Shown here in pieces: positions 44,717 through 53,627 of a stretch of 64,000 nt of DNA; position 1 is the stretch's first letter, and each line of letters opens with the position of its first letter. Where the stretch lies: positions 61,820 through 125,819 of the forward strand of contig NZ_JAPZVN010000018.1 of the NCBI RefSeq assembly GCF_027533845.1, given 5' to 3'. Both the position numbers and the translations under genes were made by a program. The DNA is from Streptomyces sp. RPT161 (GTDB lineage: Bacteria > Actinomycetota > Actinomycetes > Streptomycetales > Streptomycetaceae). The notes beneath the pieces were generated by a model that ran no database searches, was not told the origin of the DNA, and saw nothing but the letters and a program-made list of their open reading frames with translations.

Positions 44717-45261
44717 GCGCGCCCAACGGCGCGGTCGACGCGGAGCGCACCGGCAGGAGGGTGGAGGCGGTACTCGACCGACTGGCACGGGACGGCGACC
44801 CCACCGCGACCGAGGCGGCTGAAGAACTGGTCCGCGCCCTGATGGACTTCTACGGCGCCGGGCTCGCCCGGGTCGCCGCGCTGGCAGCGAAGCAGACCGA
44901 CGGCCCGCTGGCCGCCCTGCTGGAGGACGAGTTGGTGGCCGGTCTGCTCGTGCTGCACGGACTGCACCCCTGGGACGCCACGACCCGGGCGACCCGGGCC
45001 GTGGCCGCCCTCGCCGGGCGGCCGTTCGAGGCGGCCGACTTCGACAGCGCCACCGGTACCCTCCGGTTGCGCCCGGTCGGCGGCTCCGGATGCGGCCAGA
45101 CCGTGGAAGCCGCCAGGGAGCAGCTCGAAGCCACACTGTCCTGCGTGGCGCCGGAAGTCACCGCCGTCGAAGTCCAGCCACGACAAGCGCAGTTGCTGCG
45201 CATCGGCCCGACCCGCACCAGGGACGCCGACGCCGAGCCGCGACCGGCGGAGGTGCCGTGA
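44713..45261 (+). CDS. NifU C-terminal-like protein of the hydrogenase operon
   Basis: 182 residues. A helical N-terminal part (about 1-95, with MDFYGAGLARVAALAAKQ and LLEDELVAGLLVLHGLHPWD) precedes a NifU-like Fe-S scaffold or carrier domain (about 105-160). In normal NifU domains the motif is CxxC; here the text is GGSGCGQTVEAAREQLEATL, so only one of the two cysteines remains. In group 1h operons a predicted Fe-S protein usually follows hhyL and is suspected of electron relay or cluster delivery. It starts inside the hhyL stop (ATGA) and its own stop is overlapped by the next GTG (GTGA). Confidence 0.75.
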   Translation: MSAPNGAVDAERTGRRVEAVLDRLARDGDPTATEAAEELVRALMDFYGAGLARVAALAAKQTDGPLAALLEDELVAGLLVLHGLHPWDATTRATRAVAALAGRPFEAADFDSATGTLRLRPVGGSGCGQTVEAAREQLEATLSCVAPEVTAVEVQPRQAQLLRIGPTRTRDADAEPRPAEVP

Positions 45262-45890
45262 GCGCGCCGCCCGCCACCGGCCTGCGCCGCTTCCTCACCC
45301 CCGCCCCCGCCGCACCGGAGTGCTGCGAGCTGTGCGGCCGCCAACTGCCGGACGAGCACCGGCATCTGGCGGACACCGCACAGCGCTCACTGGCCTGCTC
45401 CTGCGACGCCTGCGCGGTGCTGTTCACCCGGCCAGGGGCGGGCGTCGGCCGGTTCCACACTGTCCCCGACCGCTACCTGGCCGACCCCGGCCCCGGCATC
45501 GAGCAGGCCGTCTGGTCCCAGCTACGGATTCCGGTCAGCGTTGTCTTCTTCTTCCGCAACGGCTCGATGGACCGGCCGGTCGCGCTCTACCCGAGCCCGG
45601 CGGGCGCCACGGAGAGCGAACTCGACCCGGAAGCCTGGCAGGCCGTCGCCACCGCCACACCGCTCGCGGAACTGCTCGCACCCGATGTGGAGGCACTGCT
45701 GGTGCGCCACACGGCGGATCGCGGCGAGTGCTACCTCGTGCCGATCGACGACTGCTACCAACTGGTGGGCCGGATGCGGCTGCACTGGCAGGGCTTCGAC
45801 GGCGGCTCGGCGGCGCACGCCGAACTGGACGCCTTCTTCGACCGGGTGGCGGCGCGCGCCCGACTGCCGCGGAAGGACGAACAGCGGTGA
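45258..45890 (+). CDS. DUF5947-type hydrogenase-associated protein
   Basis: 210 residues. Two paired-cysteine motifs, CELCGRQLP (about residues 21-29) and CSCDACAVLF (about 47-56), suggest a zinc-ribbon or rubredoxin-like metal site at the N-terminus. The rest is a soluble alpha/beta domain (IPVSVVFFFRNGSMDRPVALYPSP; YQLVGRMRLHWQGF). Proteins like this occur almost only beside group 1h hydrogenases; their role is unknown. GTG start overlapping the previous stop (GTGA); its stop is overlapped by the next GTG. Confidence 0.78.
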   Translation: MSAPPATGLRRFLTPAPAAPECCELCGRQLPDEHRHLADTAQRSLACSCDACAVLFTRPGAGVGRFHTVPDRYLADPGPGIEQAVWSQLRIPVSVVFFFRNGSMDRPVALYPSPAGATESELDPEAWQAVATATPLAELLAPDVEALLVRHTADRGECYLVPIDDCYQLVGRMRLHWQGFDGGSAAHAELDAFFDRVAARARLPRKDEQR

Positions 45891-46534
45891 CCGAACTGAC
45901 CTTCGCCTGCACCGGCGTCCGCGCCGACCGCTACGCCCCAGGACCGGCCCTGGTGTTCCGGCTGCGGATCACGGCGGCGGACGGCGCCCGGGTGCACGCC
46001 CTCACGCTGCGCTGCCAGCTGCGCGTCGAACCGGCCCGCCGCCGCTACCAGCCGCCCGAGACCGACGAGTTGCGCGACCTGTTCGGCGAACCGTCCAGCT
46101 GGGGCAGCACACTGCACCCGATGCAGTTCGCCCAGGTCCCGTTCACCGTGTCGGGGTTCACCGGGCAGACCGAGACGGACCTGGTGGTGCCCTGCACCTA
46201 CGACATGGACATCGCCGCCACCCGGTACTTCCGGGCACTACGGGACGGTGAGGTGCCGCTGCTGATGCTGTTCTCCGGCACCGCGTTCACCGGCGACGGC
46301 GGCTTCCGGGCCGAACCCGTGCCCTGGGACCGGGAGGCACGGTTCCGCATGCCGGTACGGGTGTGGCGGGAGATGATCGAACAGCACTTTCCGGGCTGCG
46401 GCTGGATCCGGCTGCCCCAAGAGACCATGGACGCACTGCTGCGGTACCGCTCGCAGCGCGCGCTGCCCTCCTGGGAGGCGACGGTGCGGTCCCTGCTCGG
46501 GACGACGGACCAGACCGAGGTGGTCGCGACATGA
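45887..46534 (+). CDS. DUF6084-type hydrogenase-associated protein
   Basis: 215 residues with no cysteine-rich motif beyond scattered Cys. It appears beta-rich (LTFACTGVRADRYAPGPALVFRLRITAADGARVHALTLRCQLRVEP) with VPFTVSGFTGQTETDLVVPCTYDMDIAATRYF and a C-terminal helical part (MIEQHFPGCGWIRLPQE). It is conserved only in the context of this hydrogenase group as far as I know, function undetermined. It is chained by GTGA and ATGA overlaps to its neighbours, so it should be made in fixed ratio with them. Confidence 0.75.
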   Translation: MTELTFACTGVRADRYAPGPALVFRLRITAADGARVHALTLRCQLRVEPARRRYQPPETDELRDLFGEPSSWGSTLHPMQFAQVPFTVSGFTGQTETDLVVPCTYDMDIAATRYFRALRDGEVPLLMLFSGTAFTGDGGFRAEPVPWDREARFRMPVRVWREMIEQHFPGCGWIRLPQETMDALLRYRSQRALPSWEATVRSLLGTTDQTEVVAT

Positions 46535-47910
46535 CCGCGCCGACGCTCACCCCACGGCAGGACTCGCACTTCCAGCACGCCCGGCAGGTCGCCGACGCCG
46601 TGCTGTTCGAGGGCTATGTGCTCTACCCCTACCGTGCCTCGTCGGCGAAGAACCAACTGCGCTGGCAGTTCGGGGTGCTGGTGCCCCCGGCCTGGGGCGC
46701 GGGACGCGCCGAGCACACCTACCAGCGCACCGAGTGCCTGATGGAACCGCGCCGCGGCGCCACCCTCTCGCTGGAGCTGCGCTTCCTGCACGCCCAACGC
46801 AGAACCGTCCAACGGCTCGGCGCCGACGGCCGGTTCACGACCGTCGACTCGCTGGACGCCGGAGACCGGGTGTACGTCCCATGGGACGAGGGCGTCGAGG
46901 AGCGCATCGAACTGAGCGTGCCGGTGGCCGAGTTGGCCGGAGCGGGCGTCAGCCTGCCCTTCACGCGGCCCGCGCACGAGGATGCCGAGGCGGTCCGCGT
47001 CGACGGCCGGACCGTCGGCCGCCTGGTGCGCCGCCGGGAGCGGGTGGACGGGCTGCTGCGGCTGTCCGCCACCGAACTCGACGGCCCGTACCGGGTGTCC
47101 CGGCTGACCGCGGTGGTGGAGAACACCGCCGACTGGCCATCGAACGGCATGGCCGCGGAGCGCGCCGACGCGCTGCCGCGCTCCCTGGTCTCGGCCCATC
47201 TGCTGCTGGGGCTCAGCGGCGGATCCTTCCTGTCGATGGTGGATCCGCCCGAGTGGGCCAGGTCCGCCGCCGCGTCGTGCCGCAACGAGCACACCTGGCC
47301 AGTGCTGGCCGGGGAGGACGGCCGCGCCGATGTGCTGCTGTCCTCGCCGATCATCCTGGAGGACCATCCGCGAATCGCCCCGGAGAGCCCCGGCGCGCTC
47401 TACGACGCCACCGAGATCGACGAGATCCTGGCCCTGCGCACCGCCGCGCTGACCGAGCAGGAGAAGCGGGAGGCGCGTGGCACCGACGACCGGGCCGCCG
47501 CGGTGATCGACCTGGCCGACACCATGCCCCCGGAGATCCTGGACCGGCTGCACGGCGCGGTACGCGCACTGCGCGAGGTCACCGGCCCCGCGGGCCGGCC
47601 CGATACGCCCTGGTGGGATCCGGCGGGCGACCCCACCGTCGACCCCGCCCACGACCGGATCGTGGTGGACGGCCACCAGGTGGGTGCCGGCAGCCGGGTG
47701 CGGCTGCGCCCCGGGCAGCGCCGCACCGACGCCCAGGACCTGTTCCTGCAGGGCCGCACCGCCCAGGTGGAGGCGGTGCTGCACGACGTGGACGGCATGG
47801 TGCACCTGGCGGTCACGGTGGACGGCGATCCGGGCGCGGACCTGCGCCGCGAGCAGGGACGTTTCCTGTACTTCCAGCCCGACGAGGTCGAGCCCGTGGA
47901 GGAGCCATGA
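46531..47910 (+). CDS. Unknown hydrogenase-operon protein (459 aa)
   Basis: 459 residues, soluble, with no signal peptide or membrane helix. The N-terminal part (HARQVADAVLFEGYVLYPYRASSAKNQLRWQFGVLVPPAW) is distinctive. The middle has LSATELDGPYRVSRLTAVVENTA and the C-terminal part LYDATEIDEILALRTAALTEQEK, then DPAHDRIVVDGHQVGAGSRVRLRPG. I know no biochemical role. It belongs to the conserved accessory set of group 1h loci. It is embedded between two 4-base ATGA overlaps, directly before the maturation protease. Confidence 0.75.
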   Translation: MTAPTLTPRQDSHFQHARQVADAVLFEGYVLYPYRASSAKNQLRWQFGVLVPPAWGAGRAEHTYQRTECLMEPRRGATLSLELRFLHAQRRTVQRLGADGRFTTVDSLDAGDRVYVPWDEGVEERIELSVPVAELAGAGVSLPFTRPAHEDAEAVRVDGRTVGRLVRRRERVDGLLRLSATELDGPYRVSRLTAVVENTADWPSNGMAAERADALPRSLVSAHLLLGLSGGSFLSMVDPPEWARSAAASCRNEHTWPVLAGEDGRADVLLSSPIILEDHPRIAPESPGALYDATEIDEILALRTAALTEQEKREARGTDDRAAAVIDLADTMPPEILDRLHGAVRALREVTGPAGRPDTPWWDPAGDPTVDPAHDRIVVDGHQVGAGSRVRLRPGQRRTDAQDLFLQGRTAQVEAVLHDVDGMVHLAVTVDGDPGADLRREQGRFLYFQPDEVEPVEEP

Positions 47911-48455
47911 CCAACCCCGCAGAGCGCGTACTGGTCGCGGGCGTCGGCAACGTCTTCCTCGGCGACGACGGGTTCGGAGTCGAGGTGGTGCGGCGGCTGG
48001 CGGACCACCGTCTGCCGCCGCACGTGGAGGTGGTGGACAGCGGAGTGCGCGGGGTGCACCTGGCGTACCAACTCCTGGACGGCTACCGCACGGTGCTGCT
48101 GGTCGACGCCGCGCCGCGCGGCGCGCCACCCGGAACCGTCCACCTGATCGACGCCTCGGCACCGAAGGCGGTGGTACCGCGACAGCCCCAACTGGACGGC
48201 CACCACATGTCCCCGGACGCCGTGCTGGCACTGCTGGAGACGTTGCGGCAGAGCATCGGCGGCAGCGCGCCCGAGCGCGTCCTGGTCGTCGGCTGCGAAC
48301 CGGCCAGCGTGGACGAGGGCATCGGGCTGAGCGCACCGGTGGCCGCGGCGGTGGACGAGGCGGTGGACCTGGTCCTGCGCCTGGTGCGGGACGAGCAGCA
48401 GTGCACGGCGGTCGTGCCGGACGGTACCTACCCGGAGAGGAACACCCAGCCATGA
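47907..48455 (+). CDS. Hydrogenase maturation endopeptidase (M52 family)
   Basis: 182 residues. After Ni insertion this protease clips the C-terminal tail of the large subunit, here predicted after H569 of hhyL. Family marks are VLVAGVGNVFLGDDGFGVEVV (with the Ni-sensing Asp/Glu), VDSGVRGVHLAYQL, LLVDAAPRGAPPGTV and the late His in LDGHHMSPD. Start ATG 47907 overlaps the preceding stop, and its stop overlaps the next ATG. Placing the protease in the structural operon couples its level to its substrate. Confidence 0.92.
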   Translation: MTNPAERVLVAGVGNVFLGDDGFGVEVVRRLADHRLPPHVEVVDSGVRGVHLAYQLLDGYRTVLLVDAAPRGAPPGTVHLIDASAPKAVVPRQPQLDGHHMSPDAVLALLETLRQSIGGSAPERVLVVGCEPASVDEGIGLSAPVAAAVDEAVDLVLRLVRDEQQCTAVVPDGTYPERNTQP

Positions 48456-48556
48456 AGAAGATCGCCCTCGGCGCCGCGGCGGCGGCAGTGCTCGCCATGA
48501 TCGCGGCCCGCAACCTGCCGGACCTCAGACGCTATCTGCGCATCCGCGCCATGTGA
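48452..48556 (+). CDS. 34-residue small protein (DUF6893-like)
   Basis: MKKIALGAAAAAVLAMIAARNLPDLRRYLRIRAM: a basic start, one short hydrophobic helix and a basic, Arg-rich end. This is the pattern of the DUF6893 small proteins found in actinobacteria. The helix may insert in the membrane with a positive C-terminus at the surface. It begins inside the protease stop (ATGA), which strongly supports that it is translated. Its function is unknown; a membrane tether or assembly factor for the soluble hydrogenase is possible. Confidence 0.7.
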   Translation: MKKIALGAAAAAVLAMIAARNLPDLRRYLRIRAM

Positions 48557-48736
48557 GCGGGCTGCGGCGAACGGCGTACGCCCGGCCACCCGGGCGGCGC
48601 GTCGGGACCACCGGGCGCTGCCCGCCGCCTGTAATGGAGCACGGCGGACGGCCCCGTTGGCGGCGGCCCCCGCGCCTGACAGGCGACAGAACCGGAACGC
48701 GTGACGGAAGTCGGGACGGGCGGCGGAAAGAGACCG

Positions 48737-49117
48737 ATGCACGAGATGTCCATCGCCATGGCGGTCGTGGAACAGGTGACCGCCGCCGCCCTTGACGCCG
48801 GCGCCGACTCGGTCCAGCAGGTACGGCTCGAGGTCGGCGAACTCGCCGGTGTGGTACCGGAGGCGCTGGCCTTCTCCTTCGAACTCGCCTGCGGGGGAAC
48901 GGCATTGGAGGGGGCCGAGCTGATCGCCGAGCCCGTGCCGGGCCGCGCCCGCTGCGACGACTGCCGCACCGAGTGGCCGACCGGAATGCCGCCGAAGCTG
49001 TGGTGCCCGTCCTGTTCGGCGTCCTCGGCGCGGCTGCTGTCCGGCAGGGAACTGCGGATCGTCAGCGTGCGCTGGACCGAGGAGCCCGAGCCCGTACGCG
49101 TCCTTGAGGAGTGCTGA
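48737..49117 (+). CDS. hypA: Hydrogenase nickel incorporation protein HypA
   Basis: 126 residues. MHEMSIA provides the Ni-binding N-terminus (H2, E3). The zinc site uses two CxxC pairs, CDDC and CPSC, in the second half. HypA delivers Ni to the large subunit with HypB. AAAGAGA precedes ATG 48737. A 180-base gap separates it from the structural operon, so hypABFCDE may have its own promoter. The hypB gene follows four bases after its stop. Confidence 0.95.
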   Translation: MHEMSIAMAVVEQVTAAALDAGADSVQQVRLEVGELAGVVPEALAFSFELACGGTALEGAELIAEPVPGRARCDDCRTEWPTGMPPKLWCPSCSASSARLLSGRELRIVSVRWTEEPEPVRVLEEC

Positions 49118-49121
49118 GGCC

Positions 49122-49829
49122 ATGTGCCGTGTCGTTGATCTCCAGCAGGCCGTGCTCGCCAGGAACGACGAGCACGCCGACCTGCTGCGCGCCGATCTGG
49201 CGGCCCGCGGCACCACCGTCGTCAACCTGCTGTCCAGCCCGGGCAGCGGCAAGACGGCACTACTGGAGCTCGAACTGGCCATGGCCCGGGAGCGCGGTGT
49301 GCCGGTGGCGGCCCTCACCGCGGACCTGGCAACCGAGAACGACGCTGTACGGCTGGCCCGTTCCGGAGCGCCGGTCAAGCAGGTGCTCACCGACGGCCTG
49401 TGCCATCTGGAGGCCCGGATGCTCGCCGGCCACCTGGACGGCTGGCTGCCCGAGGCGACCCGGCTGCTGTTCGTGGAGAACGTGGGCAACCTGGTCTGCC
49501 CGGCCTCCTACGACCTGGGCGAGGCACTGCGCGTGGTGCTCGCCTCCGTCACCGAGGGCGAGGACAAGCCGCTCAAGTACCCCACCGCCTTCGGCCTCGC
49601 TCACCTGGTCGTGGTGACCAAGACCGACATCGCGCGGGCCGTGGACTTCGACGAGGGGGCCTTCCGCGTCAACGTCGCACAGGTCAACCCGGGTGTCGAG
49701 GTGCTGCTCACCTCCGCCCGCGCCGGACAGGGCGTCGGCGCCCTGCTCGACCGGGCACTGGCCGCCGGGGACGGCGAGCCGGTCCACCGCCCGGTGATGG
49801 CCGCCTCCAGCGCCCACCACCACTCGTGA
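49122..49829 (+). CDS. hypB: GTPase HypB, nickel insertion
   Basis: 235 residues. The P-loop is SSPGSGKT, the switch region ENVGNLVCP, and the base-specificity motif reads TKTD. DGLCHLEARM keeps the Cys-His metal site at the dimer interface. The high-affinity N-terminal CxxCGC motif of some HypB proteins is absent, but the C-terminus ends with a short histidine cluster (SSAHHHS). ATG 49122 is chosen, with GAGGAG upstream. The stop overlaps the hypF GTG (GTGA). Confidence 0.95.
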   Translation: MCRVVDLQQAVLARNDEHADLLRADLAARGTTVVNLLSSPGSGKTALLELELAMARERGVPVAALTADLATENDAVRLARSGAPVKQVLTDGLCHLEARMLAGHLDGWLPEATRLLFVENVGNLVCPASYDLGEALRVVLASVTEGEDKPLKYPTAFGLAHLVVVTKTDIARAVDFDEGAFRVNVAQVNPGVEVLLTSARAGQGVGALLDRALAAGDGEPVHRPVMAASSAHHHS

Positions 49830-52189
49830 CCCCGCAGCAGCAGGCAGCGCCGAGCGCCGCACCGGTACAGCGCCGCCGGGTCACCGTACGCGGAGTGGTG
49901 CAGGGAGTCGGGTTCCGGCCGTTCGTCTACACCCTGGCCAACGAGTTGGGCCTGGCCGGGCATGTGACCAACACCTCCGACGGGGTGCTGGCCGAGGTCC
50001 AGGGCGATCCGCGGCTGCTGTCGGCGTTCTGCGACCGGCTCGCCGTGGACGCGCCACCCCTGTCCGTGGTCGAGTCGGTGGCCCATGAGACGGTGCCGCC
50101 GACCACCGCCTCCGGCTTCGCCATCCTGCCGTCCAGCACCGGCGGGCCACCGCGCACCCTGGTGTCACCTGACACCGCGACCTGCCGCGACTGCCTCGCC
50201 GAACTGGCCGATCCGGCCGACCGCCGGCACCGCCATCCGTTCATCACCTGCACCCACTGCGGACCGCGCTTCACCATCGTCACCGGCCTGCCCTACGACC
50301 GCGCCAACACCACCATGGCCCGGTTCGCGATGTGTCCGGACTGCGCCCGTGAGTACGCCGACCCCGCTGACCGCCGGTTCCACGCCCAGCCCGTCGCCTG
50401 CCACGCCTGCGGCCCCCGCCTGAGACTGCTGGACCCCCCGGCCAGGCGCCCGGTTCACGGCGGGCGGGCACTGGACCGGGCCCGGCGGCTGCTGGCCAGC
50501 GGTGCGATCCTCGCGGTCAAGGGTCTCGGCGGCTACCACCTCGCCTGCGACGCCGCCGACCAGCGGGCGGTCAGCACCCTGCGCCGCCGCAAGGGGCGCG
50601 GCGACAAGCCGTTCGCGCTGATGGCCAGGGACCTCGCCGACGTCCAGCGGCTGGCTCATCTCGGGCCCAGGGAACGCGAGTTGCTCACCGGTGCCGCGCG
50701 GCCCATCGTACTGCTGCGCCGCCGCCAGGGCGCCCAACGTGCCTGGGACGCGCCGCCGTTGGCCGAGTCGGTGGCACCCGGCAGCCCCGACCTGGGCATC
50801 ATGCTGCCGTACACCCCACTGCACCACCTCCTACTGGGGCTGCCCGGCGACCCGCCGGGCCCCCGGCTGCTCGTCATGACCAGCGGCAACCTGGCGGGCG
50901 AGCCCATCGTCACCGACGACCAGGAGGCCCGAGAGCGGCTGGCCGCCCTCGCCGACGCCTGGCTGTACCACGACCGGCCGATCCATGTGCCGTGCGACGA
51001 CTCGGTGGTCCGGGTCTGCGACGGTGAGGAACTGCCGGTACGCCGCTCCCGCGGATACGCGCCGATGCCGCTGACGCTGCCGGTACCGGTGCGGGCCGCG
51101 CTGGCCGTCGGAGGAGACCTGAAGAACACGTTCTGCGTGGCCGAGGGACGGCACGCCTGGCTGTCCGCGCACATCGGCGACATGGACGACCTGTCCACCC
51201 AGACCGCCTTCGACCGCGCGGTACGGCAGCTGACGGCGATCAGCGGGGTGACACCGCGGCAACTGGCCGCCGACCGGCACCCCGGCTACCGCTCCACCCA
51301 GTGGGCGCGACGGCACGCCGACGGCCGACCGGTGACGTACGTCCAGCACCACCACGCACACATCGCGTCGGCCATGGCGGACGGCGGACTGGACGGTGCC
51401 CGCCGGGTCATCGGGGTGGCCTTCGACGGCACCGGCTACGGCGACGACGGCGCGGTGTGGGGCGGTGAGGTGCTGCTCGCCGACTACGCCGGGTTCCACC
51501 GCTTCGCCCAACTCGCCTATGCCCCGCTGCCGGGCGGGGACGCGACGGTGCGCCGCCCGTACCGCATGGCGCTGGCCCATCTGCGCGGCGCCGGGATCGG
51601 CTGGGCGCCCGACCTGCCCTGCACTGCCGCCTGCCCGCCGGACGAAATGCGTGTTCTGGAGGGGCAGTTGACGCGCGGAGTGGGGTGTGTGCCCACCTCC
51701 AGCATGGGACGGCTGTTCGATGCGGTCTCCTCGCTCGCCGGGGTGTGCCACCAGGCCCGGTACGAGGCCCAGGCGGCCATCGAACTGGAGGCCGCGGCGC
51801 TGGCCGGTGACCCGCAGGCCCCCGGATACGCCTTCGCGCTGCGCCCCGGCGGGGCCGGGGCCGCGGAACTGGTCGCCGATCCCGCACCGGTGCTGGCCGC
51901 GGTCACGGCGGACCTGCGGGCCGGGGCCAACGCCGGGCTGATCGCCGCGCGCTTCCACCGGGCGGTCGCCGAACTGGTGCACCGGCTGTGCGTGCTGGCA
52001 CGGGAACGGTACGGGCTGGAGACGGCCGCGCTCACCGGCGGGGTGTTCGCCAACGCGGTGCTGCTGTCCGCCTGTTGCCGCGTACTGCGCCGGGACGGCT
52101 TCACCGTGCTGCGCCACCACCGCGTCCCGCCCAACGACGGGGGCCTGGCGCTGGGGCAGTTGATGGTGGCCGCGGCCCGTACCGACTGA
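49826..52189 (+). CDS. hypF: Carbamoyltransferase HypF
   Basis: 787 residues. HypF turns carbamoyl phosphate and ATP into a carbamoyl group placed on HypE, the source of the CN ligands. Domains in order: acylphosphatase ([15 protein letters not shown] at about 20), two zinc-finger units (CRDC with CTHC, CPDC with CHAC), YrdC-like ATP-binding (about 200-390) and a Kae1-like domain with [10 protein letters not shown] and [12 protein letters not shown] start within the hypB stop. Length and order are canonical. Confidence 0.95.
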   Translation: MTPQQQAAPSAAPVQRRRVTVRGVVQGVGFRPFVYTLANELGLAGHVTNTSDGVLAEVQGDPRLLSAFCDRLAVDAPPLSVVESVAHETVPPTTASGFAILPSSTGGPPRTLVSPDTATCRDCLAELADPADRRHRHPFITCTHCGPRFTIVTGLPYDRANTTMARFAMCPDCAREYADPADRRFHAQPVACHACGPRLRLLDPPARRPVHGGRALDRARRLLASGAILAVKGLGGYHLACDAADQRAVSTLRRRKGRGDKPFALMARDLADVQRLAHLGPRERELLTGAARPIVLLRRRQGAQRAWDAPPLAESVAPGSPDLGIMLPYTPLHHLLLGLPGDPPGPRLLVMTSGNLAGEPIVTDDQEARERLAALADAWLYHDRPIHVPCDDSVVRVCDGEELPVRRSRGYAPMPLTLPVPVRAALAVGGDLKNTFCVAEGRHAWLSAHIGDMDDLSTQTAFDRAVRQLTAISGVTPRQLAADRHPGYRSTQWARRHADGRPVTYVQHHHAHIASAMADGGLDGARRVIGVAFDGTGYGDDGAVWGGEVLLADYAGFHRFAQLAYAPLPGGDATVRRPYRMALAHLRGAGIGWAPDLPCTAACPPDEMRVLEGQLTRGVGCVPTSSMGRLFDAVSSLAGVCHQARYEAQAAIELEAAALAGDPQAPGYAFALRPGGAGAAELVADPAPVLAAVTADLRAGANAGLIAARFHRAVAELVHRLCVLARERYGLETAALTGGVFANAVLLSACCRVLRRDGFTVLRHHRVPPNDGGLALGQLMVAAARTD

Positions 52190-52221
52190 CCACCGAACGT
52201 ACAACGAGCGAGGAGAACGCC

Positions 52222-52506
52222 ATGTGCCTGGCGGTACCGGGCAAGGTGCTGGATATCGAGGACCGGGACGGCACCCGGATGGCCACCGTCGACTTCGGCG
52301 GTGTGCTCAAGGAGGTGTGCCTCGAATACCTGCCGGACCTGCGGGTCGGCGAATACGCCATCGTCCACGTGGGGTTCGCCCTGCAACGTCTCGACGAGGA
52401 GTCCGCGAAGCGGACCCTCCAACTGTTCGAGAACCTCGGAATGCTGGAAGAGGAGTTCGGCGATCCGTGGGCCGCGGCCGCCGCGACACCGGAGGCGCAG
52501 CGATGA
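52222..52506 (+). CDS. hypC: HypC chaperone
   Basis: 94 residues starting [15 protein letters not shown]2 is exposed once Met is removed and carries the Fe(CN)2CO unit to the large subunit together with Hyp[38 protein letters not shown] completes the small beta-barrel and helix. GAGGAG precedes the ATG. The stop overlaps the hypD ATG (ATGA). Confidence 0.95.
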   Translation: MCLAVPGKVLDIEDRDGTRMATVDFGGVLKEVCLEYLPDLRVGEYAIVHVGFALQRLDEESAKRTLQLFENLGMLEEEFGDPWAAAAATPEAQR

Positions 52507-53627
52507 AGTACATCGAGGAGTTCCAGGACCCGCGGCTGGCCCAGCGTCTGCTGGACGAGATCCACTCCACGGTGACCCGGCCGTGGGCGATGATGGAGGT
52601 CTGCGGCGGCCAGACGCACAGCATCATCCGGCACGGCATCGACCAACTCCTGCCCGACGAGGTCGAGTTGATCCACGGTCCCGGCTGCCCCGTGTGCGTC
52701 ACCCCGCTTGAGGTGATCGACAAGGCACTGGAGATCGCCTCCCGCCCCGACGTGGTCTTCTGCTCGTTCGGCGACATGCTGCGGGTACCCGGCACCGGGC
52801 GCGACCTGTTCAGGGTCAAGAGCGAGGGCGGTGACGTACGGGTGGTGTACTCGCCGCTGGACGCGCTGCGGATCGCCCAGCAGAACCCGGACCGGCAGGT
52901 CGTGTTCTTCGGCATCGGCTTCGAGACCACCGCGCCGCCCAACGCCATGACGGTGTACCAGGCGCGCAGGCTCGGCATCCGCAACTTCAGCCTGCTGGTC
53001 TCGCACGTGCGGGTGCCGCCGGCCATCGAGGCGATCATGCGGTCGCCCGTCTGCCGGGTTCAGGCGTTCCTGGCCGCGGGACATGTGTGCAGCGTGATGG
53101 GCACCGCCGAGTACCCTGAGTTGGCAGAGCGGTTCGGGGTGCCCATCGTGGTCACCGGCTTCGAGCCGCTGGACATCCTGGAGGGCGTACGCCGTACCGT
53201 GCGCCAACTGGAGCGCGGCGAGCACGCCGTGGACAACGCCTATCCACGGGCGGTGCGCCCGGAGGGCAATCCGGCGGCCAAGGCCATGCTGGAGGACGTC
53301 TTCGAGGTCACCGACCGCGCCTGGCGCGGCATCGGCGTCATCCCGGACAGCGGCTGGCGGCTGGCGGAACGCTACCGGGAGTTCGACGCGGAGCACCGCT
53401 TCGCCGTGGACTCCATCACCACCGAGGAACCGGCCGCCTGCCGCAGCGGTGAGGTGCTCCAGGGCCTGATCAAACCGCATGAGTGCGAGGCGTTCGGCAC
53501 CCTGTGCACCCCGCGCAACCCGCTGGGGGCCACCATGGTCTCCAACGAGGGAGCGTGCGCCGCCTACTACCTCTACCGCCGACTCGGCGGCCCCACCGCC
53601 CCCAAGGAGACGAGCACCGTTGGCTGA
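52503..53627 (+). CDS. hypD: Fe-S protein HypD
   Basis: 374 residues. HypD assembles the Fe(CN)2CO moiety. Signatures are [32 protein letters not shown] and AGHVCSVMG, with the [4Fe-4S] cysteines in the C-terminal part ([25 protein letters not shown]). ATG 52503 lies within the hypC stop, so the two partner proteins are co-translated. Confidence 0.95.
   Translation: MKYIEEFQDPRLAQRLLDEIHSTVTRPWAMMEVCGGQTHSIIRHGIDQLLPDEVELIHGPGCPVCVTPLEVIDKALEIASRPDVVFCSFGDMLRVPGTGRDLFRVKSEGGDVRVVYSPLDALRIAQQNPDRQVVFFGIGFETTAPPNAMTVYQARRLGIRNFSLLVSHVRVPPAIEAIMRSPVCRVQAFLAAGHVCSVMGTAEYPELAERFGVPIVVTGFEPLDILEGVRRTVRQLERGEHAVDNAYPRAVRPEGNPAAKAMLEDVFEVTDRAWRGIGVIPDSGWRLAERYREFDAEHRFAVDSITTEEPAACRSGEVLQGLIKPHECEAFGTLCTPRNPLGATMVSNEGACAAYYLYRRLGGPTAPKETSTVG

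Noticed and set aside
40052..45136. A very long open frame (1694 codons) antisense to hypX, hhyS and hhyL
   Set aside because: Antisense frames stay open in GC-rich DNA because stops are rare. The translation is Arg/Gly/His-rich low-complexity text with no motif, while the opposite strand encodes clear hydrogenase proteins.
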